Positions 16,284-24,707 are shown, counted from the first letter of the stretch. The stretch is 41,739 nucleotides of DNA from Deltaproteobacteria bacterium (GCA_016874735.1 VGTI01000037.1:1-41739); one strand, 5' to 3'. Notes: a model not told the origin generated them from the sequence alone. Made by a program: numbers and translations.

Positions 16284-17456
16284 ATGCCGCATTCATCTCC
16301 GTTTCCTGACTTCGTCGATATCAAAGATCTCCTGACTGAAGAGCAACGCCTCGTAGAGCAAAGCGTGCGCGAATTCGTTGCTAAGGAAGTTGAGCCGCGG
16401 ATCAAGGACTGCTACTTGGAGGAGAAGTTCCCGACGGAGATTATTCCGCGTCTTGGTGAACTTGGTCTCCTCGGCTCAAACCTAAATGGCTACGGGCTCC
16501 CCGGTATGGATGCCATCGCTTATGGTTTGGTGATGCAGGAGCTTGAGCGTTGCGACAGCGGTCTCAGAAGCTTTGCCTCGGTGCAAGGATCGCTGGTGAT
16601 GTACCCTATTCACGCCTTTGGCAGTGAGGCGCAGAAGGAAGAGTGGCTGCCCAAACTTGGTAGTGCCAAGGCCATTGGCTGTTTTGGTTTGACCGAAGCT
16701 AACGGTGGCTCAGACCCAGGCGCCATGATGACGCGCGCTGAGGATAAAGGAGACCACTGGCTATTAAACGGCTCCAAGATGTGGATCACCAACGGCAACC
16801 TGGCCCAAGTCGCAGTCGTTTGGGCTCAGACTGCCGACGGCATCAGAGGATTCGTCGTTCCGACGAATAGCAAGGGATTCACTGCGCGTAAGATGACTGG
16901 GAAGCTGTCGTTGCGGGCATCTGTGACTTCGGAGCTCTACTTCGACAACATCAAGCTACCTAAAGATGCGATACTGCCTAAGTCCGCGGGACTCAAATCA
17001 GCTCTCGCCTGTCTCACGCAAGCGCGGTACGGCATCGCTTGGGGCGTCCTTGGTGCCGGTGAGGCCTGTTTTGACGAGGTGATCGGCTACGTCAAGGATC
17101 GCGTGACTTTTGGGCGCCCGATTGGTCACAGTCAGTTGATCCAACGTAAGCTTGCTCTGGCGCTGTCGCGACTCACCCAGGGTAAGCTCCTGGCCCTTCG
17201 TCTTGGGCAGCTGAAAAATGCGGGCAATTTGCACTTTGCCCAAGTTAGTATGGCTAAACAGAACAATGTTGAGGCTGCACTCGAGGTTGCCAGATCTTGC
17301 CGTGATATGCTCGGTGGCAACGGTATCATGGCAGAGTATAAGAGCATGCGTCATATGTGCAACTTGGAGACAGTTTATACCTACGAAGGCACCAACGATA
17401 TTCACCTGCTGATTGTCGGTGCGGAGATAACTGGGACGCAAGCCTTCGGTGCTTGA
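16284..17456 (+). CDS. gcdH: Glutaryl-CoA dehydrogenase
   Basis: The protein has 390 residues from the ATG at 16284 (AGAGG upstream); the longer frame from 16170 overlaps the methyltransferase and is not used. It is an acyl-CoA dehydrogenase of the glutaryl-CoA type: it oxidises and decarboxylates glutaryl-CoA to crotonyl-CoA with FAD in Lys/Trp/benzoyl catabolism. Supporting signatures are CDSGLRSFASVQGSLVMYPI (the glutarate-binding Arg), GCFGLTEANGGSDP, WITNG, TFGRPIGHSQLIQRKLA, MLGGNGI and the catalytic Glu in YEGTNDIHLLIVGAEITG (about Glu368). Neighbours give no other step of the pathway. A terminator-like hairpin follows. Confidence 0.93.
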   Translation: MPHSSPFPDFVDIKDLLTEEQRLVEQSVREFVAKEVEPRIKDCYLEEKFPTEIIPRLGELGLLGSNLNGYGLPGMDAIAYGLVMQELERCDSGLRSFASVQGSLVMYPIHAFGSEAQKEEWLPKLGSAKAIGCFGLTEANGGSDPGAMMTRAEDKGDHWLLNGSKMWITNGNLAQVAVVWAQTADGIRGFVVPTNSKGFTARKMTGKLSLRASVTSELYFDNIKLPKDAILPKSAGLKSALACLTQARYGIAWGVLGAGEACFDEVIGYVKDRVTFGRPIGHSQLIQRKLALALSRLTQGKLLALRLGQLKNAGNLHFAQVSMAKQNNVEAALEVARSCRDMLGGNGIMAEYKSMRHMCNLETVYTYEGTNDIHLLIVGAEITGTQAFGA

Positions 17457-17485
17457 ACGCGCTCTAACTCACTGAATAAATAGTG

Positions 17486-17518
17486 GCCCTTGGTGCTTCT
17501 TGTCGAAGCACCAAGGGC
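17486..17518 (+). terminator. Strong hairpin after gcdH
   Basis: GCCCTTGGTGCTTC (17486-17499) pairs perfectly with GAAGCACCAAGGGC (17505-17518) around the loop TTGTC, giving a 14-bp stem. The following bases (TAAATCTTGTC) are only weakly U-rich, so termination may be incomplete. Confidence 0.75.
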
Positions 17519-17535
17519 TAAATCTTGTCGATGTG

Positions 17536-17562
17536 TAATGTTTGCCGGCTAACGGTCGATAA
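17536..17562 (+). promoter_or_regulatory. Candidate sigma-28 (FliA) promoter for TPR gene
   Basis: TAATGTTT (17536-17543), 11 nt, then GTCGATAA (17555-17562): 7 of 8 matches in each box with the consensus spacing. It sits between the gcdH hairpin and the 767-residue TPR gene. The predicted start of transcription (about 17569) falls inside the left arm of the next hairpin. Confidence 0.6.
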
Positions 17563-17595
17563 CTCCCTGAGGGCTCTACCAAGTCCTCAGGGAGT
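17562..17595 (+). promoter_or_regulatory. Hairpin covering the ribosome binding site of the TPR gene
   Basis: ACTCCCTGAGG (17562-17572) pairs perfectly with CCTCAGGGAGT (17585-17595) around a 12-nt loop. The right arm contains the Shine-Dalgarno AGGGAG just before ATG 17599, so a transcript carrying both arms would hide the ribosome binding site. Confidence 0.7.
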
Positions 17596-17598
17596 ATT

Positions 17599-19902
17599 AT
17601 GCTGCGGTCAGTCGAACAACAACTCGAAGAGGCAAACAAGCTGATTTTCGTTAAGCGCTACGCTGACGCTGATCAGGTGTTGGCGCATCTAGTTGCCAGT
17701 GAAGATGGTCGCGATGAGGCCTTGGTCCATTTCCGCCGTATTGAGTTGGCGACCATGCTTAAAAGCCTCGACAAATTGCGGCAGCATTATGCGCAACTTT
17801 TGCAGAGAACTGCCAACCTAGCATTGGTTGAGACCTGCATTGTACTCATTCAGCAGCAGGGCGATATGCTCGCACCCAGCGAAGCGGCCGCCCAGTTTCA
17901 GGAGCTGATTCGCACCCACGGCGCAAGTGCTGCAGCCTACTACGGCATCGGGTACGCCATGGAGCAACTGGGTAGTTACGAGCGGGCGATTTTTAATTAC
18001 CAACAAGCCCTCAACATAGACCCGAATTGGGTTGTTGCCTATTTTGGTCTTAGTCAGGTGCACTATCAACTCGGAGACGACAAGCGAGGGGATCATTTCT
18101 TTTATCTTTTCGAGCGTGCTGCGCCGTACAATGTTTACGGGAACTTTGAAACGCATCGCCAACTCTGTCAGGACTTTCTGCAGCGCGAACGTTATTTAGA
18201 TGCCGAGGTTGCCATCCAAACGCTGTCCACCTGGTGGATAGAGAACAAGGGCAATTGCCCCCTGGAGATTCAAGTATACGAACTCTTTGCCACGGCGCGT
18301 ATTTCTGAGTCGCAAGGAGACCGAGTCCAAGCAGCAGATCGTCGCCAACGGGCTCATGCGCTCGCCGACAGTGCCTTGGTCGATGAAAAAGTTGCAGAGC
18401 ATGTACTCTATTTTATTGCTAAGGTTCTTGAAGATTTCGACAGTCTCAGCCGTGCCTGCGTCTTTTATGAAAAGATTTTGCGACGCAAGAATGCAAGCTC
18501 TCAAGTGATCCAAAAAATTGGTTCTCAGTTTTTGGCTCTCGGAGAATTTGAAATAGCCAAGGAACTATTCACAGCCGCTTATCAAGTGCATCCAGAGCAC
18601 AGTGACGTGAGATTTTGTCTCTTGGTTAGTCATTTGAAGCTTGCTGGAGTTAATGTTGAGGAATACTTGATCGGCAGAGAGCGATTGCGTCAGCTTATCA
18701 GTGGCAACGGTGACAAGGTTGAATTGCTTGCGTTACTTCATAGCTTGATCGCGAAGTTTGCTGGTGACGCCGACGTCCAGGGCCATATTGCTGATGTTTA
18801 CCTTAAGCTCGGCAATATCGAGCGCGCCGGCAAGCATTTTGACAAGATGTATCAGATCGATCACCTGAACCGCTCGACAGCACTCAAGTACGCTAACTTT
18901 GTACTCCATTACCGCGAAGCCGATCAGGCTAACGGCATTTTGGATCGCATCAGCGCTGACGCCACCTTGCCTAGCGATGATCGCGCCGAAATATACTGGC
19001 TTAAGGCGAGCTTTTTCGCGCGCAAAAAGGACTTTGCGGAATCTCAGAATATTTTGCGCAAAGTTCTTAAGATGGATCCCTGGAATGTTTCCTATCTTGT
19101 GCAAGAAATCATCAACTTGATGAATCTAGCTACGCTTGACGCCGAGCAGAAGAAAATAGACCCAGTGTTGACCGCAATCACGAGTGGCGATGATTCCCCG
19201 CTGTCATGGCAGGAATTTGACCAAAAAACCGACCGTATCGAAGATCAACATGCTTACGAGCTGGCCTATGCTCGTCGCAAACTCCGTTATCTTTATGCCA
19301 ACGGATCCGACGACACGCTGCAGGATTTGGTGCGTTCTGCCTGTCGCCAAGATGCGGCAATGGCAACCTATGAATTCATTAAACTGCTGAATACTAATTT
19401 TGATAGTTACAGCATCTGCTGGGCACTTGGCACGCTTTATAAGGAACTGTGGCAACTCGAGACTGCAGGGGTCTGGTTTGAACAGATGCTGATGTACTCA
19501 AGCATTCCATCGGGTGCTAAGGCTCGTGCTTATCTCGAATTAGCCGACTGCTATATTTGGCAAAACAGGAGTTTCGACAAGGCTGTCGAGTACGCCAAGC
19601 TCGCTCTTGATCTTGCTGAGGGACAGGACGGCCGTAGTAATCGGACCTTGGCCCATGCATACCTAAAGATCGGACAGATCAGGCACGCCAAGCAGGTACT
19701 CGATCAAATGGACGCGGATTCCGATCCGGAAACGCGATATCTTCAAGGGCTTTTGCACTACCGCAATGGTGCGCGTGACCACGCGAATCGCATCTGGAAG
19801 CCTCTGCTTACTATGCGTAGCGAAAGTCTACGGTTTCACAACATAAAGCAGGATATTCTGCGCTATTACTTCGAAGGTGCACCGTATCTGAAAGTCAATT
19901 AA
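17599..19902 (+). CDS. Large TPR-repeat protein
   Basis: The protein has 767 residues and no signal peptide, so it is probably cytoplasmic. It is built from TPR-like helical pairs throughout. The clearest are AAAYYGIGYAMEQLGSYERAIFNYQQALNIDP (about 113-144) with WVVAYFGLSQVHYQLGD following, DVQGHIADVYLKLGNIERAGKHFDKMYQIDH (about 393-423) and AEIYWLKASFFARKKDFAESQNILRKVLKMDP (about 464-495). TPRs are protein-binding scaffolds; no enzymatic domain is visible and no partner can be named. The start is fixed by GGGAG immediately before ATG 17599. It is probably a single-gene unit with its own promoter (see neighbouring sites). A second TPR gene lies 850 nt downstream, suggesting related jobs. Confidence 0.85.
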   Translation: MLRSVEQQLEEANKLIFVKRYADADQVLAHLVASEDGRDEALVHFRRIELATMLKSLDKLRQHYAQLLQRTANLALVETCIVLIQQQGDMLAPSEAAAQFQELIRTHGASAAAYYGIGYAMEQLGSYERAIFNYQQALNIDPNWVVAYFGLSQVHYQLGDDKRGDHFFYLFERAAPYNVYGNFETHRQLCQDFLQRERYLDAEVAIQTLSTWWIENKGNCPLEIQVYELFATARISESQGDRVQAADRRQRAHALADSALVDEKVAEHVLYFIAKVLEDFDSLSRACVFYEKILRRKNASSQVIQKIGSQFLALGEFEIAKELFTAAYQVHPEHSDVRFCLLVSHLKLAGVNVEEYLIGRERLRQLISGNGDKVELLALLHSLIAKFAGDADVQGHIADVYLKLGNIERAGKHFDKMYQIDHLNRSTALKYANFVLHYREADQANGILDRISADATLPSDDRAEIYWLKASFFARKKDFAESQNILRKVLKMDPWNVSYLVQEIINLMNLATLDAEQKKIDPVLTAITSGDDSPLSWQEFDQKTDRIEDQHAYELAYARRKLRYLYANGSDDTLQDLVRSACRQDAAMATYEFIKLLNTNFDSYSICWALGTLYKELWQLETAGVWFEQMLMYSSIPSGAKARAYLELADCYIWQNRSFDKAVEYAKLALDLAEGQDGRSNRTLAHAYLKIGQIRHAKQVLDQMDADSDPETRYLQGLLHYRNGARDHANRIWKPLLTMRSESLRFHNIKQDILRYYFEGAPYLKVN

Positions 19903-20281
19903 TGACCTGGTCGGCACTATCAGTGAGCCTAATCAGCACCCAATTGTTAAATTTCCAAAAAGTTTCGGCCACCTAGCCAGAAAAAACATTGACTATGAGA
20001 ATGTTTTATGGAGAATAGGATCCGAGCTAAGACATCATAAATTGTAGGTATTTGAACACACGGTGCGGATCCATAGGGTTAGACCTATCGTTTCATCATC
20101 GTGGCGGTTTAAGGCCGGGGTATATACTTAAAAACCCTACCTAAAATCGTGTCAGTTGCGATTGCGCTAAAGTTTTCGGTCAGAATGCCGATACAGCCAC
20201 ATCAAAAACGTGCCTGTAGAGGGGAGAGGCATTGAGGCCTCAGAGTTTTTTGCTGCTACTTAACGACCATGGGGGGACGTT
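19903..20281. other. 379-nt gene-free stretch before the CxxC protein
   Basis: No convincing open frame or RNA gene was seen. It holds a possible sigma-70 promoter (TTGACT at 19989-19994, GAGAAT at 20011-20016, 16-nt spacer) and the strong sigma-28-like site at 20168-20194. Confidence 0.5.
20168..20194 (+). promoter_or_regulatory. Strong candidate sigma-28 (FliA) promoter
   Basis: TAAAGTTT (20168-20175) is a perfect -35, followed by exactly 11 nt and GCCGATAC (20187-20194, 7 of 8). It lies 88 nt before the GTG of the small CxxC protein. Confidence 0.8.
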
Positions 20282-20599
20282 GTGAGGCTTAAAATCGAAC
20301 GACTCGGGAGAACGGCGACTATGCAACACACATCATCGGAATGTTGCAATTGTGGAACCGAAAGTAAGTGCCGCAGGCGCGAATTCAGCGAACAAGCCTG
20401 GACCGTGCTGCTTCTCTGGAACGAGGTCCAGCCTTCGGCTGTAGACCAGCCACTTTGTGACAGCTGCTACGATGAACTCCGTGAAACCCTGATAGACCGC
20501 GCCGAAGAGCTCGATGGAGCCCTTAATAATGTCCAGAACCCTGCCAAATCGCGTCCTGCGACGGGTACAGGACGGTCCAAAGTACGCCGGGCTGGGTAA
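20282..20599 (+). CDS. Small CxxC/CxxC (zinc-ribbon-like) protein
   Basis: The product has 105 residues with no signal peptide. CCNCGTESKC (about residues 21-30) and CDSCYDEL (about 59-66) give two CxxC knuckles about 35 residues apart, as in a zinc ribbon. Between them is FSEQAWTVLLLWNEVQPS. The C-terminal third is charged and Pro/Arg/Lys-rich, probably disordered. GTG 20282 has GGGGGG upstream; ATG 20321 (GGGAGAA upstream) would remove 13 residues but keep both knuckles. It has its own promoter-like site and is followed by a terminator, so it is probably monocistronic. Function unknown; nucleic-acid or protein binding is a guess. Confidence 0.75.
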   Translation: MRLKIERLGRTATMQHTSSECCNCGTESKCRRREFSEQAWTVLLLWNEVQPSAVDQPLCDSCYDELRETLIDRAEELDGALNNVQNPAKSRPATGTGRSKVRRAG

Positions 20600-20632
20600 C
20601 CGCAGTCCCCCCTGCTTAAGTTACTAAGATGG

Positions 20633-20660
20633 AAGGTCCCGCTCTGGGACCTTTTGTTTA
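20633..20660 (+). terminator. Intrinsic terminator after the CxxC gene
   Basis: AAGGTCCC (20633-20640) pairs with GGGACCTT (20646-20653) around GCTCT and is followed by a T-rich run (TTGTTTATTT). Confidence 0.88.
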
Positions 20661-20677
20661 TTTCAAGGGTACACCTC

Positions 20678-20704
20678 TCAAGTTGTCGTGACGGCTGCCG
20701 ATGA
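20678..20704 (+). promoter_or_regulatory. Candidate sigma-28 (FliA) promoter for second TPR gene
   Basis: TCAAGTTG (20678-20685, 6 of 8), 11 nt, GCCGATGA (20697-20704, 7 of 8). It starts 18 nt after the terminator and ends 47 nt before the gene, exactly where a new promoter is needed. Confidence 0.6.
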
Positions 20705-20751
20705 ACGAGTGACAGCCACCATCACGTCATACCTTCTGGGAGGAATACCGG

Positions 20752-22227
20752 ATGATGCGAGCTCAACTGCTCAGCCGTGTCCAGCGTACCTGTGAACTTA
20801 GCCAGCGCACTCTTTTGACCCCGGAAAAGGCGTATGCACATGGCTTTGGTGGTTACGGTGAGGCGCTCCGCTTTATGTGGAGTGGTCAGTATGCAGAGGC
20901 CGCTAGTCATGCCTCGGCAATGTTAGCTGAAAATCCTGACATGGTGGGGCGATTCGCAGTGATCCGACTGTGGATTGAGGCTCTCGCCGAGCAGGCCGAT
21001 CGCCCCTCACTGCGTTTGGTGAAGGAGCTGCTGTTGACTCTCGGTCGCGCCAATCCTGAGGATCAAGCCACCTACTTTGCACTCCGCGGCTTAGCTCACT
21101 ATGAACTTGATGAGCTCGATGCAGCGCGCTTCATGGCTAAGTGCTGCGAGGACTATAAGGCTGACCCCTACTGTCTTGAATTGCGCCAGTTGGTCTCTAA
21201 TCGTGACGAGCAGCTTACTTTCCCGTTGCTCACAGAAGTTCCCCTCGTCGACTATTATCATTGGCAAACTGTAGCTCGTACACTTCTAGCCACTGGCTAT
21301 CGTGACGAATTGAATCTCATCCTCTCATCAATACGTGAGCAATGCCCTGTCGCATCGCTGTCTCACCTCTTTGAATTTCACTTATGCATCGAGGCCGGTT
21401 TTTATGCGGCAGCTGCACTAGTGGCTGAACGGATGACGGAGCTCTACCCTGATTCAGTCGATTATCGTTATTACCAGGCTTATGCCCTTTATGAGGATGC
21501 TGATTATCCAGCTGCGCGCAAAGTTCTTGCAAAACTATTGGCCGAGGGGCATGGAGATGACCCTGAGGTGACCGGTCTGCTCGGTCATACACACGCTAAG
21601 TTAGGTAATGCCGAAGAGGCAGCGCGATGCCTGCAACGTTCTGTATCGTTGCTTAAATCACACGGGCTACCTTACTCGCATCTGTCGCTGGAGCTTTCCG
21701 ACGTCGAGGAAGAATTGCGTGGCGATGAACTTGACCCAACCTTAACCATGCCGCAACAGACGCGCAAATGGCTGATTAATTTGTCTCCCCGGCGGTACAA
21801 CGAGTTAGTTACTGGTTCTACCGAATCTATAGAGAGACTCCTCCGCCCGATGGGCCCCGAGCCTCGCCTCGGTGATATCTGCTTTTTTGCCACGACGACA
21901 CGTAGCCCGCAGGGAACTCAGTGGAAGATTGTCGCCATCTATATGGTTGACTCCTTGCCGATGTGTCATCCAGTCGATGGCTATCACTCGGCGTTGCGTC
22001 TCGTAGCCCGGTTACCTGATGGATTACCCGTTGATATAGAAATGAGTGACGAACAACCGGGGACTGAAACCAGACGTGTACACAAACGTGATCAGCACAT
22101 TACTTACGGCGTCTATGAACTCGACAATTACGCCATCGATATCATCGAAGAAGCGGTCCATTTAAGTCGTGAAGACATGATCGAAAGACGCCGCGGCAGT
22201 GCGCAAAGCCGTCGCCCGACAGCTTAA
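20752..22227 (+). CDS. TPR-like protein with uncharacterised C-terminal domain
   Basis: The protein has 491 residues and no signal peptide. Residues about 30-320 are helical-repeat (TPR-like): YGEALRFMWSGQYAEAASHASAMLAENPD, FALRGLAHYELDELDAARFM, YRYYQAYALYEDADYPAARKVLAKLL, VTGLLGHTHAKLGNAEEAARCLQRSV. After a linker the C-terminal about 140 residues form a different, partly beta-rich domain (LSPRRYNELVTGS, LGDICFFATTTRSPQGTQWKIVAIYMV, ITYGVYELDNYAIDIIEEAVHL) that was not recognised. ATG 20752 follows GGGAGGAATACCGG. It leads a likely operon with the membrane protein 16 nt downstream and perhaps mtnA. Candidate sigma-28 control, like the other TPR gene. Confidence 0.78.
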   Translation: MMRAQLLSRVQRTCELSQRTLLTPEKAYAHGFGGYGEALRFMWSGQYAEAASHASAMLAENPDMVGRFAVIRLWIEALAEQADRPSLRLVKELLLTLGRANPEDQATYFALRGLAHYELDELDAARFMAKCCEDYKADPYCLELRQLVSNRDEQLTFPLLTEVPLVDYYHWQTVARTLLATGYRDELNLILSSIREQCPVASLSHLFEFHLCIEAGFYAAAALVAERMTELYPDSVDYRYYQAYALYEDADYPAARKVLAKLLAEGHGDDPEVTGLLGHTHAKLGNAEEAARCLQRSVSLLKSHGLPYSHLSLELSDVEEELRGDELDPTLTMPQQTRKWLINLSPRRYNELVTGSTESIERLLRPMGPEPRLGDICFFATTTRSPQGTQWKIVAIYMVDSLPMCHPVDGYHSALRLVARLPDGLPVDIEMSDEQPGTETRRVHKRDQHITYGVYELDNYAIDIIEEAVHLSREDMIERRRGSAQSRRPTA

Positions 22228-22243
22228 TTCCAAGGAGACAGCC

Positions 22244-23461
22244 ATGTTTGTCATGAACAAAAAAGTTTTGAGTATGGGCGTGGTCATGGGACTTGGTTCC
22301 GCACCACTCGCGGCGCAGAATGCAACTGCTACACTTCCTCCAGGTCTGACTACGCCACCTCCGGCCGAGGCTACGCCGCCCGCGACGGAGCAAGCTGCAG
22401 CGCCGCAAACGGCTGCACCAGCAGAGCCTACCGCATCAGCGGCACCTGTTGAACCAGCTGCACCGCCTCCACCACCGCAACCTGTCATGGTGATCGCCGA
22501 CGGCAGTCCGGTATCGGTTAAAGATGGTGACTTTAAGATTTCACCACCGCAAGGTTGGGAAGTTTACACGCAGCGTCCCGATTTGACGCTACTGGCGCAG
22601 CCACCGATGCAAGAGGGAGTGAAGTATCAGCGGACCTTGCAGGTGGCCGCATTCTCTGGTCCACGCTATATCGACGCTGTCACTGCGAAAGAGTTTGAGG
22701 AAAAAATTCCCCAGCGTTTCTCCCAAGCTAATCCAGCAATTTATGAATACCGGGTTCGTAACCAAGTGCCGATAGAGCTTAATGATGGGCGCAGGGGCCT
22801 TCTATTCTATACCGAGTTTCAGCTCGAAAAAACTGCTCTGATGCAAGCCCACATTCTCGTGTCGTCGACCTCGAGGCATTACTTGGTGACTTTCACCGAC
22901 GTTGCGGAACACTTCGAGGGCGAGGGAGCCAATCAGTATTTGGCTGAGGCCTGGACTTCGATGGTCTCAACACAATTGGGTACACCAACTCCAGAGCGCT
23001 TTTCTAATCTAACGATGGTTGGTTCAGCCATTGGTGGATTGATCGGCATGGTACTCGCCTTTGTTTGGTGGCGGAGGCGGCGCGCTGGACAGCAGTTCCG
23101 CGACTTCGCCGACCAAAGTGAATTAAGCGGTCACGGTGTCGCGCCAAATACTAACGTATCTGCAGTGTCGACGATGGCGAGTTCCGTATCCATGCCTTTA
23201 GCGACAAGCGTCGTAAGTAAAAGCGGCGTAACGCCAGTGACCGGAGTCAGTCAGGTCAGTATGCCGATGACGGGGCTATCTAACTTCAGCCAGCTCAAAG
23301 TTGCCTCGCAGCAGGCATCGGTCATCGACTTCTCGTCGCACGGGGTGGTCAAAAAAGCGGAGAAAAAGCCGAAGGAAAAGCCCAAGGAGCAGACCAAAGA
23401 CCTTAGCTCCATCGACGACGATGATGACGAAGATCTATTTGACGACGATCTAGCTGTTTAA
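22244..23461 (+). CDS. Single-pass membrane protein with DcrB/PsbP-like domain
   Basis: The protein has 405 residues. The ATG at 22244 has AAGGAG at ideal spacing; the frame from 22199 is a shadow of the previous gene. A signal peptide (ending near PLAAQ) leads into a Pro/Ala/Thr-rich low-complexity stretch (about 25-85). An export domain of about 150 residues follows, starting DFKISPPQGWEVY and containing NDGRRGLLFYTEF and SRHYLVTFTDVAEHFEG; its pattern resembles the DcrB/PsbP fold. One transmembrane helix (GSAIGGLIGMVLAFVWW) with a following RRRR puts the rest in the cytoplasm: Ser/Val/Met-rich, then Lys/Glu-rich, then the acidic end DDDDDEDLFDDDLAV. A receptor- or tether-like role is a guess. 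Confidence 0.72.
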   Translation: MFVMNKKVLSMGVVMGLGSAPLAAQNATATLPPGLTTPPPAEATPPATEQAAAPQTAAPAEPTASAAPVEPAAPPPPPQPVMVIADGSPVSVKDGDFKISPPQGWEVYTQRPDLTLLAQPPMQEGVKYQRTLQVAAFSGPRYIDAVTAKEFEEKIPQRFSQANPAIYEYRVRNQVPIELNDGRRGLLFYTEFQLEKTALMQAHILVSSTSRHYLVTFTDVAEHFEGEGANQYLAEAWTSMVSTQLGTPTPERFSNLTMVGSAIGGLIGMVLAFVWWRRRRAGQQFRDFADQSELSGHGVAPNTNVSAVSTMASSVSMPLATSVVSKSGVTPVTGVSQVSMPMTGLSNFSQLKVASQQASVIDFSSHGVVKKAEKKPKEKPKEQTKDLSSIDDDDDEDLFDDDLAV

Positions 23462-23469
23462 CGGTATAG

Positions 23470-23500
23470 TGCTGGCTCTAGCGAAAAGGTAGGGCCAGCA
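23470..23500 (+). promoter_or_regulatory. Hairpin over the mtnA start codon
   Basis: TGCTGGCTCTA (23470-23480) pairs with TAGGGCCAGCA (23490-23500): 11 bp with one G-U, loop GCGAAAAGG. The right arm ends on the A of the mtnA ATG, and the candidate Shine-Dalgarno AAAAGG lies in the loop. It may limit mtnA translation. Confidence 0.5.
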
Positions 23501-24576
23501 TGGTTTCTAGTTGCAGATACCAAGAAGGTGTCCTCCACTTATTGGATCAACGGCAGTTGCCTGGTTCAGAAGTTTGGGTGGCATGTACCTCTGTAGATAG
23601 CGTAGCGCATGCCATTGAGACGATGGTGGTGCGCGGTGCTCCCGCCATCGCTAATGCTGCTGTCCTGGCTCTCGCAGGCAGTGCGGTGCGGCGGGCTAGA
23701 GAGCGGGGGAGCTGGCGCGACGACCTAGGAGTATTTGAGTTGGAGCTGACGCGACTTGGCGCCACGCGCCCCACCGCAGTGAATTTGTTTACGGCACTTA
23801 ATGTGATGCGCGACCTGGCGGCTAAATTTACACTCGAGACTCCGAGGCATGAAGTCGCTGCTAAACTTGAGGCTGCGGCCCACCGTATCGTTGCTGGGGA
23901 CGTGTCCACCTGCGAGGCGATTGAACAATATGGCTTAAGTTGGGTGCGGCAGCAGCGCTTCGGTAAGAAGCTAAGGATACTTACCCACTGTAATACGGGC
24001 GCCTTAGCTACCGCAGGCTCTGGGACGGCACTTGGCATCATCAGGGCTCTATGGGCTGCGGAGCTTTTATCATTGGTATACGTGGACGAAACCAGGCCAT
24101 ACCTCCAAGGGTCGCGTCTAACCGCCTACGAGTTAGAGCGCGAAGGCATACCATTTAGGCTCAACTGCGACAGTGCTGCTGCTGTCTTGATGCAGAGGGG
24201 CGAGGTGGACTTGGTCTGTGTTGGGGCTGACCGCATTGTGGCCAATGGCGATACGGCCAATAAGATTGGTACCTACAACCTGGCTGTTCAGGCCCATTTT
24301 CATCAAGTGCCCTTCGTAGTGGCCGCCCCAACGACGACTTTTGACCTGCAGCTAAATGACGGTAAAGCTATAGCCATTGAGGACCGTTCTCCTGAAGAGT
24401 TGAGACAGATCGCTGGGATAAGGATCGCCCCGCCAGCTGCCCCCGTCTTCAATCCCAGCTTCGATGTCACTCCTGCAGCGCTTATCACCGCCATCGTTAC
24501 CGACCGCGGGTGGATTGCACCTGTCAGGGCGACAGAAATTAGAAAAGTTCTGGCCGCTACGGCGGTTTGCAGTTGA
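23500..24576 (+). CDS. mtnA: Methylthioribose-1-phosphate isomerase
   Basis: The protein has 358 residues, the usual length. It isomerises 5-methylthioribose 1-phosphate to methylthioribulose 1-phosphate in methionine salvage. Clear signatures are VVRGAPAIANAAVLALA, THCNTGALATAGSGTALG (catalytic Cys164), VYVDETRPYLQGSRLTAYEL, VCVGADRIVANGDTANKIGTYNLA (catalytic Asp244) and PFVVAAPTTTFDLQLNDG. The related eIF2B-alpha-like proteins lack this Cys/Asp pair, which supports mtnA. No other salvage gene is in the window. It lies 38 nt after the DcrB-like membrane protein gene with a hairpin across its start. Confidence 0.95.
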   Translation: MVSSCRYQEGVLHLLDQRQLPGSEVWVACTSVDSVAHAIETMVVRGAPAIANAAVLALAGSAVRRARERGSWRDDLGVFELELTRLGATRPTAVNLFTALNVMRDLAAKFTLETPRHEVAAKLEAAAHRIVAGDVSTCEAIEQYGLSWVRQQRFGKKLRILTHCNTGALATAGSGTALGIIRALWAAELLSLVYVDETRPYLQGSRLTAYELEREGIPFRLNCDSAAAVLMQRGEVDLVCVGADRIVANGDTANKIGTYNLAVQAHFHQVPFVVAAPTTTFDLQLNDGKAIAIEDRSPEELRQIAGIRIAPPAAPVFNPSFDVTPAALITAIVTDRGWIAPVRATEIRKVLAATAVCS

Positions 24577-24630
24577 CAGGACACGGCATGTTCTGGGAAA
24601 ACCTGGGTCTCACGGAATTTCCGTCAGGAC

Positions 24631-24707
24631 AGGCGTTTAGCTCAGTTGGTTAGAGCACCGCGTTTACACCGCGGGGGTCTACGGTTCAAATCCGTAAACG
24701 CCTACCA
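24631..24707 (+). tRNA. tRNA-Val (UAC)
   Basis: The full cloverleaf can be read. Acceptor AGGCGTT (24631-24637) pairs with AACGCCT (24697-24703). The D-arm is GCTC/GAGC and the anticodon stem is CCGCG/CGCGG with loop TTTACAC, so anticodon TAC reads GUA. The T-arm is TACGG/CCGTA with TTCAAAT. The discriminator A and CCA (24705-24707) are encoded. Confidence 0.97.
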
